NCBI RefSeq assembly: GCF_000721705.1
Contig: NZ_JOJL01000042.1
Coordinates: 1-64,000, forward strand
Origin: Actinoplanes subtropicus
GTDB lineage: Bacteria > Actinomycetota > Actinomycetes > Mycobacteriales > Micromonosporaceae
Direction of reading: 5' to 3'
DNA length: 64,000 bases
Below the pieces are notes generated by a model. That model did no database searches and was not told the DNA's origin. It saw only the letters and a program-made list of their open reading frames with translations. Below are positions 33,405-41,617 of the stretch, one piece after another. A program made the position numbers and the translations under genes. How positions within the stretch are numbered: the stretch's first letter is position 1; every line of letters begins with the position of its first letter.

Positions 33405-33513
33405 GATCTTGAAGGAGCGGCGTTCCCAGCTAACCGGAAATCTCCGCTCTCGGCCAAGTCGAGCGCATCGGTGTGGATTTTCCGTTCGCGGGGAACGGCG
33501 GGCCTTCAAGATC
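33405..33513. mobile_element. MITE-like 109-bp imperfect inverted repeat
   Basis: GATCTTGAAGG at 33405 is matched by CCTTCAAGATC ending at 33513. The outer 23 bp of each arm are about 80 percent complementary, with weaker matching continuing inward. No ORF lies inside. The form fits a small non-autonomous element or long regulatory stem-loop; no direct target duplication was recognised. Confidence 0.6.
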
Positions 33514-33837
33514 TGCCGGGGACGTCGGCGAGCGGTGAGCAGCAGTGGGTTCTGGTGCACCGGTGCGTGATGGTGCCCAGGGGCGGGGGTTGTGGTCTTG
33601 GGCCGGGCCCGCGCGGCGGCCGGGGTCGGAGCCGGTGTTGCAGCCGGCGCTCCGGGCACGCCGGGGACCTGTCTGGCGCCCGTACGGTAAAGGTGCGAAA
33701 GGGAAACGCTCAGGTCTCGCATCGCGTTTCAGCGGCGTGCCAGGGTCGCTTCAGCGGGGCCTGTCAGGCTGGGGCCGCTCATGGTTGGGACCTGCGAGCG
33801 GGGGCAATGACGCCGGACCGTCGCGGGCGCCTGAGTC

Positions 33838-33867
33838 CCGGGCAGCCGGACCGTGCCGGCTGCCCGG
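33838..33867. terminator. perfect 12-bp hairpin terminator
   Basis: CCGGGCAGCCGG (33838-33849) and CCGGCTGCCCGG (33856-33867) enclose a 6-nt loop just beyond the stop of the PAP2 phosphatase gene (minus strand). Confidence 0.7.
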
Positions 33868-33873
33868 TTCTCG

Positions 33874-35601
33874 TCAGGCTCGGTGCAGGCGGACGGCCAC
33901 CGCGGTGCGGGAGTAGGACACCTCGGCGCGGTAGCCGGTGGGGGCGACCACCTTGGCGAAGCGGCCCCGGATGCGGCGGGCGCGCAGCACGGTTCCGTCG
34001 CAGCGGCCGGCGTTCTCGATGGTCAGGGTGCCGTCGAGGGCCGCGTCGCCGTCGATGCCGACGGTGTGCGAGACGGCCAGGGTGCCGGCGGCGGTGACGA
34101 CCAGGTCGCCGCGGCCCAGTGCGCCGGGTGAGGCGGCGGCGAGGGTGCCGGCGGCGATGGTGGTGCCGCCGCGGTAGGAGTTGTCGCCGGTCAGGGTCAG
34201 GGTGCCCGCGCCGGTCTTGACCAGGCCGCCGCAGCCGTCGATGTCGTTGCGCCAGGCGTCGGCGGTGTCCAGCGAGACGACGACGTCGCGGTCGAAGGAG
34301 CCGTAGCCGTCGGCGGCGGCGAACAGGTTGAGGCGGCCCCAGCCCTCGGGGCCGTCGAGCAGCGCCCAGCCGGCGCCGATCGCGGTCGTGCGGAGCACCT
34401 CGCGGCGCTGGTCGGCGGAGAGGTACGGCTGCCGGGTCTCGAGCAGCACCTCGGCGCCCTTCGGCACCACGTACGCGCCGGCCGAGCAGCGGCCGCGGGG
34501 CAGGCCGTAGGTGAGCTTCGGGGTGACCAGGCGCTCGTTCGCCGCCCGGTCGCCGTAGGCGTCGGGGCCGGCCGGGACCACGGAACCGAAGTACGCGAGG
34601 GCCTGGGCGCGGGCGGCGGCCTTGAGGGTCGCGTTGGCCGGGTCGTTGAGGATCGCGGCGGCCAGCGCGGTGGCCAGGATCCGGCCGCCGATCACGTCGA
34701 CGGGGGAGTGCATGCCGGCCACGATGCGGGTCTCGGCGAGGTCGAAGGCCGCGGTCACCAGCTCCTGGAAGCGCTCCGGAATCGCGTACGCGAAGGCCAG
34801 CGCGGCCAGGAAGAAGGCGTTGGTGTGGCCGCTCGGGAAGCCGCCGTCGGTGGCCGGCGTGGCGCTGCGCTGGCGCAGCAACTGCGGCACCACGACGACC
34901 GGCGAGTCGTAGACCGGGTAGCCGAGCGCGTCGACCGCACCGGTGTCCACCACGACGCTGTCCTTGTTCATCCGCCACGGGCGCGGGTACTGGTAGGCCG
35001 CCTTGCTCGGGTTGCCCGAGGAGTAGTTGCCGCGCAGCGTGTTGACCAGCGTGACGACCTGGCCGAGCGCGGAGGTGGGCGAGCCCGCGCCGAGGGTCGA
35101 ACCGGCCGGGGCGCCGGCCGGGACGGTGTCGTCGATGGTGGTGGCGGGGGTGCCGGCGGGCGCCGAGGTGATCGAGGTGACCGCGAGGGCGCCGGCCCGG
35201 TAGCTCGCCGCCCACGGGCCGAGGCCGGAGATGGCGGCGTAGCTCTGGTTCTGCCGGTCCTGGACGAAGGCGCGGGCCTCGTCGGCGGCGGTGCGGGTCC
35301 GGGTGATCCGGGCCGCGTAGCCCATGCTCGCGTGCAGCGCGGGGGCGTCGAGCACGGTGCCGGTGTTCCAGGCCGTGCCGGTCTGCCAGAGCCGCTGCAT
35401 GCCGGAGAGGGCGCGGACCGCGGCGTTGGTGTCGACGGTGACGTTGGCGCCGATATTGGTCTGGTAGTTGTCTACGAAGGACGTCGTGAGGGCCGCGACC
35501 GCGGGCAGTCCGCGGAGGATGGCCGGCCCGGCGACGACGCCGGCGGACGCCGCGACCGTGGCGCGCAGCAGCGCGCGACGGCTCAGCTGAGAATTGATCA
35601 T
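33874..35601 (-). CDS. Tat-exported PAP2-family phosphatase/haloperoxidase-like protein with autotransporter-type repeat
   Basis: 575 residues from the ATG at 35601. A twin-arginine leader (SRRALLRATVAASAG) directs export. The PAP2 active-site motifs are present: YPRPWRMNKD, PSGHTNAFF, and ETRIVAGMHSPVDVIGG. This places it among acid phosphatases and vanadium haloperoxidase relatives. The C-terminus carries a GAGTLTLTGDNSYRGGTTI repeat of the passenger-associated (PATR) type found in autotransporter beta-helices, which is unusual in a monoderm. Phosphatase activity is more likely than halogenation. Followed by a strong terminator. Confidence 0.82.
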   Translation of the reverse strand: MINSQLSRRALLRATVAASAGVVAGPAILRGLPAVAALTTSFVDNYQTNIGANVTVDTNAAVRALSGMQRLWQTGTAWNTGTVLDAPALHASMGYAARITRTRTAADEARAFVQDRQNQSYAAISGLGPWAASYRAGALAVTSITSAPAGTPATTIDDTVPAGAPAGSTLGAGSPTSALGQVVTLVNTLRGNYSSGNPSKAAYQYPRPWRMNKDSVVVDTGAVDALGYPVYDSPVVVVPQLLRQRSATPATDGGFPSGHTNAFFLAALAFAYAIPERFQELVTAAFDLAETRIVAGMHSPVDVIGGRILATALAAAILNDPANATLKAAARAQALAYFGSVVPAGPDAYGDRAANERLVTPKLTYGLPRGRCSAGAYVVPKGAEVLLETRQPYLSADQRREVLRTTAIGAGWALLDGPEGWGRLNLFAAADGYGSFDRDVVVSLDTADAWRNDIDGCGGLVKTGAGTLTLTGDNSYRGGTTIAAGTLAAASPGALGRGDLVVTAAGTLAVSHTVGIDGDAALDGTLTIENAGRCDGTVLRARRIRGRFAKVVAPTGYRAEVSYSRTAVAVRLHRA

Positions 35602-35687
35602 GGGCGAATGCTCGATGACGACGGCGAACCGGCGGTGAATGACGCCAGAACGAGAACTTTTTTCACCTAGGAGTTTTAACACATGGA

Positions 35688-35716
35688 TTCCATCGACCGC
35701 GATAAAAACCTACTCT
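35688..35716 (+). promoter_or_regulatory. leaderless promoter of the EEP-jacalin gene
   Basis: TTCCAT (35688-35693) and TACTCT (35711-35716) are 17 bp apart; the -10 ends 7 nt before the ATG at 35724. Confidence 0.5.
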
Positions 35717-35723
35717 CCGGTAC

Positions 35724-37055
35724 ATGTCTCGGATAGCGGCCGGCCTGGCCGCAGTCGTCACCGTGGGCGCGGTCCTCGCCGTGGCCCCGCAGCCCGCCCT
35801 CGCCGCCAGTGGCTCCTTCACCGCACTCACCTACAACGTCGCCGGGCTCCCGGAGAGCCTGTCCAGCGCGCCGACCCCGCGCGACACCGCGACCACGGCC
35901 ATCGGGCAGCGCCTCGGGCCGTACGACATCATCCACGTCCAGGAGGACTTCAACTACCACGCCTACCTGTACGCGGCCGACACGCACCCGTACCGGACAC
36001 CGACCAGCGGCGGGGCCGGGATCGGCAGCGGGCTCAACTCGCTGTCGAACTACGCGTACGACGCCGACGACTTCGAGCGGGTGCACTGGAACTCGTGCCA
36101 GATCGACTCCGGCGACTGCCTGACCCCGAAGGGCTTCACCTTCATGCGGGAACGGCTCGCCGAGGGCGTCTACGTGGACTTCTACAACCTGCACACGAAC
36201 GCGGGCACCAACTCGGGCGACCTGTCCTCGCGGGCGGACAACCTCAGTCAGCTGAGCTCGTTCATCGCGTCCCACTCGGCCGGGAACGCGGTGGTGGTCA
36301 TGGGTGACACCAATACGCGGTACACCCGTACCGGGGACACGATCCTGTCCTTCGCCCAGAGCAACGGCCTCACCGACGCCTGGGTGCAGTTGGAGCGCGG
36401 CGGTGTGCCGCCGGCCATGGGGGCCGACCCGCTGCTCTGCGACGAGAACGCGATCACCGACACCTGCGAGGTGGTCGACAAGGTCCTCTACCGCAGCAGC
36501 AAGTTCGTCACGCTGAACGCCACCGCGTACCACAACCAGCACGCCGGCTTCCTCGAGGACTCGTCCGGGCTGATGCTCAGCGACCACGACCCGATCAGCG
36601 TGAAGTTCACCTGGTCGACGAACGCGGCGTTCCAGATGAGCGAGCAGTTCGGTGGCCCGCACGGCGACTACTACACCGACATCGACTCGGTTCCCGCGGC
36701 CGGCCGGCCCGGCGTGATCTCGATGCGGTCGGGCAGCCGGGTCGACCAGGTCGGGCTCACCCTGAGCAACGGCACGGTGCTCGTGCACGGCGGGACCGGC
36801 GGCACCGCGTCGTCGCTCACCCTGGGCAGCAACGAGTACGTGACCTCGGTGAAGCTCTGCGAGGGCAAGTACAACAACACCACCCGCATCTTCTACGCCC
36901 AGTTCACCACCAGCGCCGGCGACACCCTGGCCGGCGGCACCACCACGTCGGACTGCGTCACCCGCACCGCGCCCAGCGGCTGGCAGGTGGCCGGCTTCCA
37001 GGGCCGCTCGGGCGACGAGGTGGACAAGGTGGGGTTCATCTACACGCAACGCTGA
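35724..37055 (+). CDS. secreted endonuclease/exonuclease/phosphatase-fold protein with jacalin-like lectin domain
   Basis: 443 residues. Sec signal peptide ending AAS (about residue 29). The EEP catalytic domain runs to about residue 295 with YNVAGLP, HVQEDF (catalytic Glu), NLHTNAG, GDTNTR and the terminal SDHDP. These are the Asn/Glu/Asp/His set of sphingomyelinase- and DNase-I-like phosphodiesterases. Residues about 305-443 form a jacalin-type beta-prism (FGGPHGDYYTD, VDQVGLTLSNG, GDEVDKVGFIY). The likely role is extracellular phosphodiester cleavage targeted to a glycan surface; sphingomyelin, inositol phosphate or nucleic acid are all possible substrates. Confidence 0.85.
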   Translation: MSRIAAGLAAVVTVGAVLAVAPQPALAASGSFTALTYNVAGLPESLSSAPTPRDTATTAIGQRLGPYDIIHVQEDFNYHAYLYAADTHPYRTPTSGGAGIGSGLNSLSNYAYDADDFERVHWNSCQIDSGDCLTPKGFTFMRERLAEGVYVDFYNLHTNAGTNSGDLSSRADNLSQLSSFIASHSAGNAVVVMGDTNTRYTRTGDTILSFAQSNGLTDAWVQLERGGVPPAMGADPLLCDENAITDTCEVVDKVLYRSSKFVTLNATAYHNQHAGFLEDSSGLMLSDHDPISVKFTWSTNAAFQMSEQFGGPHGDYYTDIDSVPAAGRPGVISMRSGSRVDQVGLTLSNGTVLVHGGTGGTASSLTLGSNEYVTSVKLCEGKYNNTTRIFYAQFTTSAGDTLAGGTTTSDCVTRTAPSGWQVAGFQGRSGDEVDKVGFIYTQR

Positions 37056-37065
37056 GTCGTCCGGT

Positions 37066-37093
37066 CCGGGCCTCCGCGCCGGCGGGGGCCCGG
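37066..37093. terminator. hairpin after the EEP-jacalin gene
   Basis: CCGGGCC (37066-37072) pairs with GGCCCGG (37087-37093), 10 bp after the stop. Confidence 0.5.
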
Positions 37094-37149
37094 CCGCTTC
37101 TGACCGATCACAGACAGGTACGTATCGCACGTTTCCCGGCGGAGTTACG

Positions 37150-37653
37150 GTGCGCGGGGGCGGTGTCGCCCCGCTGCCGCGCTTCTGGGGAGACGCCGTG
37201 CTCGCTGACGCCGGGAAAGAACAGGTGCTCGGCCCTTCGGCGCCGGTCGGGCTGGAGATTCCGGCCGTCGGGGTGCGGACCGGCGTGGTGCCGATCGGGT
37301 CGCGGCCGGAGCGGGCGCTCGACGTGCCGGCCGCCGGCGCGGACGAGCCGGTCGCCTGGGACCGCCGGTCGCCGGCGCCGGGGGAGCCCGGGTCCGCGGT
37401 GATGGCCGGGCATGCCGGCGCGGCCTTCTCCCGGCTGCGGCTGCTGCGCCCGGGCGACGAGATCGTGGTGCGCCGGGCCGACGGGGTGCTCGTCCGGTTC
37501 GTGGTGACCGGCGTCGGGCTCCACCCGCGCAAGGCGTTCCCGAACGAGCGGGTCTACGGCCCCCGCGACCATCCGGCCTTGACCCTGGTCACCCGCGGCG
37601 GCGGCGCCTACGGGAGCAACCTGGTGGTATACGCCCGCAGCGTCCCGGACTGA
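37150..37653 (+). CDS. class F sortase-like protein lacking catalytic Cys and Arg
   Basis: 167 residues with the class E/F sortase pattern: LEIPAVGVRTGVVPIG, ALDVPAAGADEPVAW, then AGHAG carrying the conserved His88, RPGDEIVVRRADG, and VYGPRDHPALTLVT. At the catalytic Cys position (normally TCGG) the sequence is TRGG (Arg149), and the Arg before the last strand is Ser156 (YGSNLVVYA). The usual N-terminal membrane anchor is also missing. GGAG sits 5 nt before the GTG start. It is probably not a transpeptidase; a regulatory or binding role, or early decay, is inferred. Confidence 0.75.
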   Translation: MRGGGVAPLPRFWGDAVLADAGKEQVLGPSAPVGLEIPAVGVRTGVVPIGSRPERALDVPAAGADEPVAWDRRSPAPGEPGSAVMAGHAGAAFSRLRLLRPGDEIVVRRADGVLVRFVVTGVGLHPRKAFPNERVYGPRDHPALTLVTRGGGAYGSNLVVYARSVPD

Positions 37654-37689
37654 CCTCAACCGCCGCCCGCGCTTTCCGACTCTGCGGGG

Positions 37690-38826
37690 GTGGAACCGCT
37701 ACGCCGGATCCCGCCGCGGACCGGCGGGCTGCTGATCATCGCCGTCGCCGTGCTCTTCATCGGGCTCGAGCTGAACGACGTGCTCGGCGGCTGGGTGGCG
37801 GTCGGGATCGACTACCTGCCGCTGCGCAACGCGGCCCAGGCCCTGCTGGCCGGGCAGTCCGTCTTCACCGATCCGCTCTTCGTGTACCCGCCGACGGCCG
37901 CGGTGCTGCTGCTGCCGACCGCGCTCGGCTCGCTGACCGCCGGCTTCGTCGCCTGGGTGCTCGCCGGCCTCGCCGCGCTGCTGCTGGCGGCCGGGATCGT
38001 GGCCCGCCAGGCGCCGACGTCGCGCCGCCCGGCCATCTTCGGGATCGCGGTCATGGGCCTGCTCGGCGGGGTGATCGCGAACCGGTCGCTGTTCCTGGGC
38101 AACCTCAGCGAGCTGCTGGTGCCGGTCGCGGTGGGCGCGCTGCTCGCGTGCCGGCGCGGGCGGTGGGTGCTCGGCTGCGCACTGCTGGCGGCGTCGCTGC
38201 TGGTCAAGCCGTTGCTGGCGCCGCTGGTGCTGGTGCCGGCGCTGCACCGGCAATGGGGGCCGCTGGTGCGGACGATGCTGCCGGGCGGGGCGTTGCTGCT
38301 GCTCGCGGTGGGGCTGGTGCCCGGCGGGAAGGCCTTCCCGAGTGTGCTGCGCTACTGCCTCACCGGGACCAACCTGCACGGCGACAACGCGGTCAACAAC
38401 CTGTCGCTGCGCGGCTGGGCGGAGGGGCGGCACGCGCCGTACGCGGTCGGGGTGGCGGCGGCCGTGGTGACGCTGGTGGCGGTGGTGCTAGTGGTGTACC
38501 GGGAGATGCGCGCGGGCGGGCGGCCGTCGCCGATCTGGCTGGGAGCGGTGCTGCTGTTCGGTACGTTTCTGGCCGGGGGGATCTCCGAGGTGCACTTCCT
38601 GCTGATCGGGTACGCGGTAGTCCTGCTGCACGTCGTCGTGGATCGGCCGCCGGTCCGGCCGTTCGTGCCGGGGCTGGCGCTGCTCGCGGCGCCGGCCGGA
38701 TACCTGACGCTGCTGCTCGGGCGGACCGCGGACGGGCAGAGCTGGCTGGTTCTCGCCGAGCTTCTGGTGCTCGGGGCGCTGCTGGTCCGGCGTCCCGCGC
38801 CCGCCTTTGCCCTGGCGCCGGCGTGA
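37690..38826 (+). CDS. GT87-like polytopic membrane glycosyltransferase
   Basis: 378 residues with about nine to ten membrane spans. The N-terminal layout (GIDYLPLRNAAQALLAGQSVFTDPLFVYPPTAAVLLLP) is that of the GT87/DUF2029 family of polyprenol-phosphate-mannose-dependent mannosyltransferases: a periplasmic Asp early on and the FVYPP motif. NRSLFLGNLSELLVP and LVKPLLAPL are also family-typical. It should add a hexose to a lipoglycan on the outer face. GTG start; its end overlaps the next membrane gene as GTGA. Confidence 0.8.
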   Translation: MEPLRRIPPRTGGLLIIAVAVLFIGLELNDVLGGWVAVGIDYLPLRNAAQALLAGQSVFTDPLFVYPPTAAVLLLPTALGSLTAGFVAWVLAGLAALLLAAGIVARQAPTSRRPAIFGIAVMGLLGGVIANRSLFLGNLSELLVPVAVGALLACRRGRWVLGCALLAASLLVKPLLAPLVLVPALHRQWGPLVRTMLPGGALLLLAVGLVPGGKAFPSVLRYCLTGTNLHGDNAVNNLSLRGWAEGRHAPYAVGVAAAVVTLVAVVLVVYREMRAGGRPSPIWLGAVLLFGTFLAGGISEVHFLLIGYAVVLLHVVVDRPPVRPFVPGLALLAAPAGYLTLLLGRTADGQSWLVLAELLVLGALLVRRPAPAFALAPA

Positions 38827-39914
38827 CGCTGCTGATCCGGTACCGCCGGGCGGTCGCGGCGCTGCTCGCCGCGCTCCTGGGACTGCTCACGCCGACCGCC
38901 ACGCCGGATCTGGCGGACTTCGCGCGGGCCGGTGACCTGCTGCTGCGGGGGCGGTTCGGCGAGGTCTACGCCCAGCCGTGGAACCAGGCCGGCCCGGTGC
39001 AGCTGCTGATCAGCCGCCTGCTTACGGCCGGTGCGGCGCCGGACGGCACACCCTGGCCGCCGGTCGTGGCGGTGTGGTCGGCCGCCTTCGTGGCCGGCAT
39101 CATGTGGCTCTGCCGCGGCGACCTGCGGCGGGAGGCGGCGGCCGGCCTCCTGGCCCTGCTCTGGGTGGCAGCGCCGCTGCCGTGGAACGGTCATCCCGCG
39201 GAGATCCTGGTGCCCGTGCTCTGGGCGTACGCCATGGTCTGTCACCGTCGCGGCCGTGATCTCTCGGCAGCGGGTCTTCTCGCGCTCGGCGTCGCGATCG
39301 CGCCCTGGGCGATCATCGGCATTCCGGCGCTGCTGGCCACGGGCCGGGCGTGGCGAGCGCTGGGCTTGGGAGCGCTCGCGGCCGTCCTGAGCGTGGCCTG
39401 GTACCTGCCGTGCGCGCTCACGGGGCACTTCGCGATGTTCCAGTACCGGTGGGCGGTCGCGCCCGGCACGGCCGCGTCGCTGCTCGGGCTGAGCACGGCC
39501 GGCTGGTGGCTGCGGCCCGCGCAGGGACTGGTCATGATCACCGGGGTGGCGCTGGCCGCGTGGCGGATGCGCGGCCGGCGGACGGCGATCGCGGTGGTGC
39601 CGCTGGCCGCCACGCTGCTGCGGGTGGCCACCGACCCGGTGGCGCATCCCTACTACTGGTACCCGGCGGCGGTGGCATCGCTGCTGCTCATCGCCCTGAT
39701 GCGGCGGTGGGTGCCGGCGGCCGCGCTGGGCTACGCGGTGCTGCTCGGCGAGGCGGTGTCCTGGCCGCTGGCCGCCGGGCTGGCCTGTCTCGCGCTGCTG
39801 GTCGCGGTGACCGGAAAAACCCGGGCGCGGGTGGCAACCTTTCCGGGAGTTCCGGCCACTAGCCAGACATGTCGATCAAAGGACGGGCCCTGCTCGCCGG
39901 CGGGCTGGCCGTGA
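38823..39914 (+). CDS. polytopic membrane protein paired with the GT87-like gene
   Basis: 363 residues, about nine spans. The start (LADFARAGDLLLRGRFGEVYAQPWNQAGPVQLLI) resembles a GT-C glycosyltransferase N-terminus with an acidic periplasmic residue, but no named family is certain. GTG start coupled to the upstream gene, so the two probably act in one glycosylation step. Its last 46 bp overlap the start of the secreted lyase gene at 39869. Confidence 0.65.
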   Translation: MTLLIRYRRAVAALLAALLGLLTPTATPDLADFARAGDLLLRGRFGEVYAQPWNQAGPVQLLISRLLTAGAAPDGTPWPPVVAVWSAAFVAGIMWLCRGDLRREAAAGLLALLWVAAPLPWNGHPAEILVPVLWAYAMVCHRRGRDLSAAGLLALGVAIAPWAIIGIPALLATGRAWRALGLGALAAVLSVAWYLPCALTGHFAMFQYRWAVAPGTAASLLGLSTAGWWLRPAQGLVMITGVALAAWRMRGRRTAIAVVPLAATLLRVATDPVAHPYYWYPAAVASLLLIALMRRWVPAAALGYAVLLGEAVSWPLAAGLACLALLVAVTGKTRARVATFPGVPATSQTCRSKDGPCSPAGWP

Positions 39915-41446
39915 CGGCCGCGGTGGCCGGCATCGGGCTGCTGGGCGGGCAGCCGTGGGCCTCGGCGGCCAGCAACATCAGCTACGACACCGGCAGCGGC
40001 CTGACCTTCGTGGTCGACTCGGCGAACGGGAACCTGACGTCGCTCAGGCACAACGGCACCGAGCTGGCCGCCCCTGGGCAGGCCGCCGGGCAGTTCGAGT
40101 CGGGCTGGAAGTCGGCGACCGTCACGAGCAAGACGTTCGGCAACGGCGCGATCCTGGTCAGTGCGGCGAACAGCGCGATCGGCGTGACCATGTACTACTT
40201 CGCCCGCAAGCACGACAACACGATCTACATCGCCACGAACATCACCAAGGCGCTGAACCCGGGGGAGGCCCGGTTCATCTCCCGGCTCAACCCGAAGATC
40301 CTGACCAGCTCGCCGGTGGCCGCGCGGACGGTCGGCAGCGTGAGCGCGGTCGAGGGCTCGGACGTCTTCCGGTTCGCCGACGGCACCACCGCGTCGAAGT
40401 TCTACAGCTCGCAGCGGCTGATCGTCGAGCAGCCGTTCGGCGCGAGCGGGAGCGGGCACGGGGTCTTCGTGCAGCCCGGCACCAACGAGATGACCTCCGG
40501 CGGGCCGTTCTTCCGGGACATCGAGGTCAACGACACCGGCTCGGCCGTGAACATCACCCACTACATGTTCAGCGGGCACTACCAGACCGAGTCGTTGCGG
40601 CTGGGGCTACACGGGCCGTACGCGCTGGCGGTCACCGGTGGGGCGCTGCCCACGGGGCACAGCCTGGACTTCCTGTCCGCGTACCTCCCCGGTCTGCTCT
40701 CCGACGCGCAGCGCGGCGGGGTGAGCGGGACGGCGCCGAGCGGCACGGTCGCGCTGGCCGGGCCGAACGGCCAGTACTGGGGGCCGGTCAAGGCCGGGAA
40801 GTTCCTGATCGGGCACATCCGGCCGGGTACGTACACGGCGACGCTCTACTCGGGTGAGCTGGCGGTCGGCGCGACCCAGCCGGTCACCGTGACGGCGGGC
40901 GCGACCGCGACGTTGGCGATGACCGGGTCGGCACCGGCCACCGGGAAGCTGCTGCAGATCGGGACGTTCGACGGCACGCCGGCCGGTTTCAAGAACGCCG
41001 ACAAGATCGAGACGATGCACCCGTCCGACCCGCGGATGTCGGCGTGGACCGGGACGGCGACCTCGGCGGCGACGCTGCCGATGGCCGATTTCCAGTCGGT
41101 CAATTCGCCGGTCGCGCTGAGCTTTCCGCTCACGGCCGTTCCCGCCGCGGGCGTACGCGTACGGATCGCCACCACCGGAAGCTTCGCCGGGGCCCGGCCG
41201 GCCATCGCGATCGGCGGCTTCACCTCGCCGGCGTCCGCCTCGCCCGCCCCGGTCAACCTCGACTCGCGCGGCGTCACCCGCGGGACGTGGCGCGGGGTGA
41301 ACGCGACGTACGTCTTCACGGTGCCGGGGAGCGCGCTGAAGACCGGCACGAACACGCTGTCCATCTCGGTGCTCAGCGGTAGCAGCGGCGCCACGTTCCT
41401 GAGCCCCAACTTCATCTTCGACGCGATCGCCATCGATCCCGCCTGA
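39869..41446 (+). CDS. secreted rhamnogalacturonan lyase (PL4-like)
   Basis: 525 residues with a signal peptide (cleavage near ASA-AS, about residue 35). Three-domain layout of polysaccharide lyase family 4: a large beta-sandwich lyase domain to about residue 280 (SRLNPKILTSSPVAARTVG, then FRDIEVNDTGSAVNITHYMF), a fibronectin-like domain (SGTAPSGTVALAGPNGQYWGPVKAG, IRPGTYTATLYSGELAVG), and a C-terminal carbohydrate-binding domain (GTFDGTPAGFKNADKI). It should cleave rhamnogalacturonan I of pectin by beta-elimination. Starts inside the previous gene. Confidence 0.82.
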   Translation: MSIKGRALLAGGLAVTAAVAGIGLLGGQPWASAASNISYDTGSGLTFVVDSANGNLTSLRHNGTELAAPGQAAGQFESGWKSATVTSKTFGNGAILVSAANSAIGVTMYYFARKHDNTIYIATNITKALNPGEARFISRLNPKILTSSPVAARTVGSVSAVEGSDVFRFADGTTASKFYSSQRLIVEQPFGASGSGHGVFVQPGTNEMTSGGPFFRDIEVNDTGSAVNITHYMFSGHYQTESLRLGLHGPYALAVTGGALPTGHSLDFLSAYLPGLLSDAQRGGVSGTAPSGTVALAGPNGQYWGPVKAGKFLIGHIRPGTYTATLYSGELAVGATQPVTVTAGATATLAMTGSAPATGKLLQIGTFDGTPAGFKNADKIETMHPSDPRMSAWTGTATSAATLPMADFQSVNSPVALSFPLTAVPAAGVRVRIATTGSFAGARPAIAIGGFTSPASASPAPVNLDSRGVTRGTWRGVNATYVFTVPGSALKTGTNTLSISVLSGSSGATFLSPNFIFDAIAIDPA

Positions 41447-41504
41447 CGTTTTTCCGCCCCCATGTCGCGGGCGGCGGTCCGGCGTCCCACGACCGGCCCG
41501 TCGC

Positions 41505-41578
41505 CCGCGCCTCTCGGTTGATCCCGCGCCTCTTCGTTGATCCCGCGCCTCTCGGTTGATCCCGTCCGATAGGTTGAC
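41505..41578. repeat. three tandem 19-bp repeats plus a degenerate fourth
   Basis: CCGCGCCTCTCGGTTGATC repeats at 41505-41523, 41524-41542 and 41543-41561, with a degraded fourth copy to 41578, just upstream of the serine hydrolase gene. Each copy ends in TTGATC, a possible -35. May be a multi-site operator. Confidence 0.75.
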
Positions 41579-41617
41579 GCCTGCCGATTTCCGTCGTCAC
41601 CTGTCCCGGGGAGTCAC

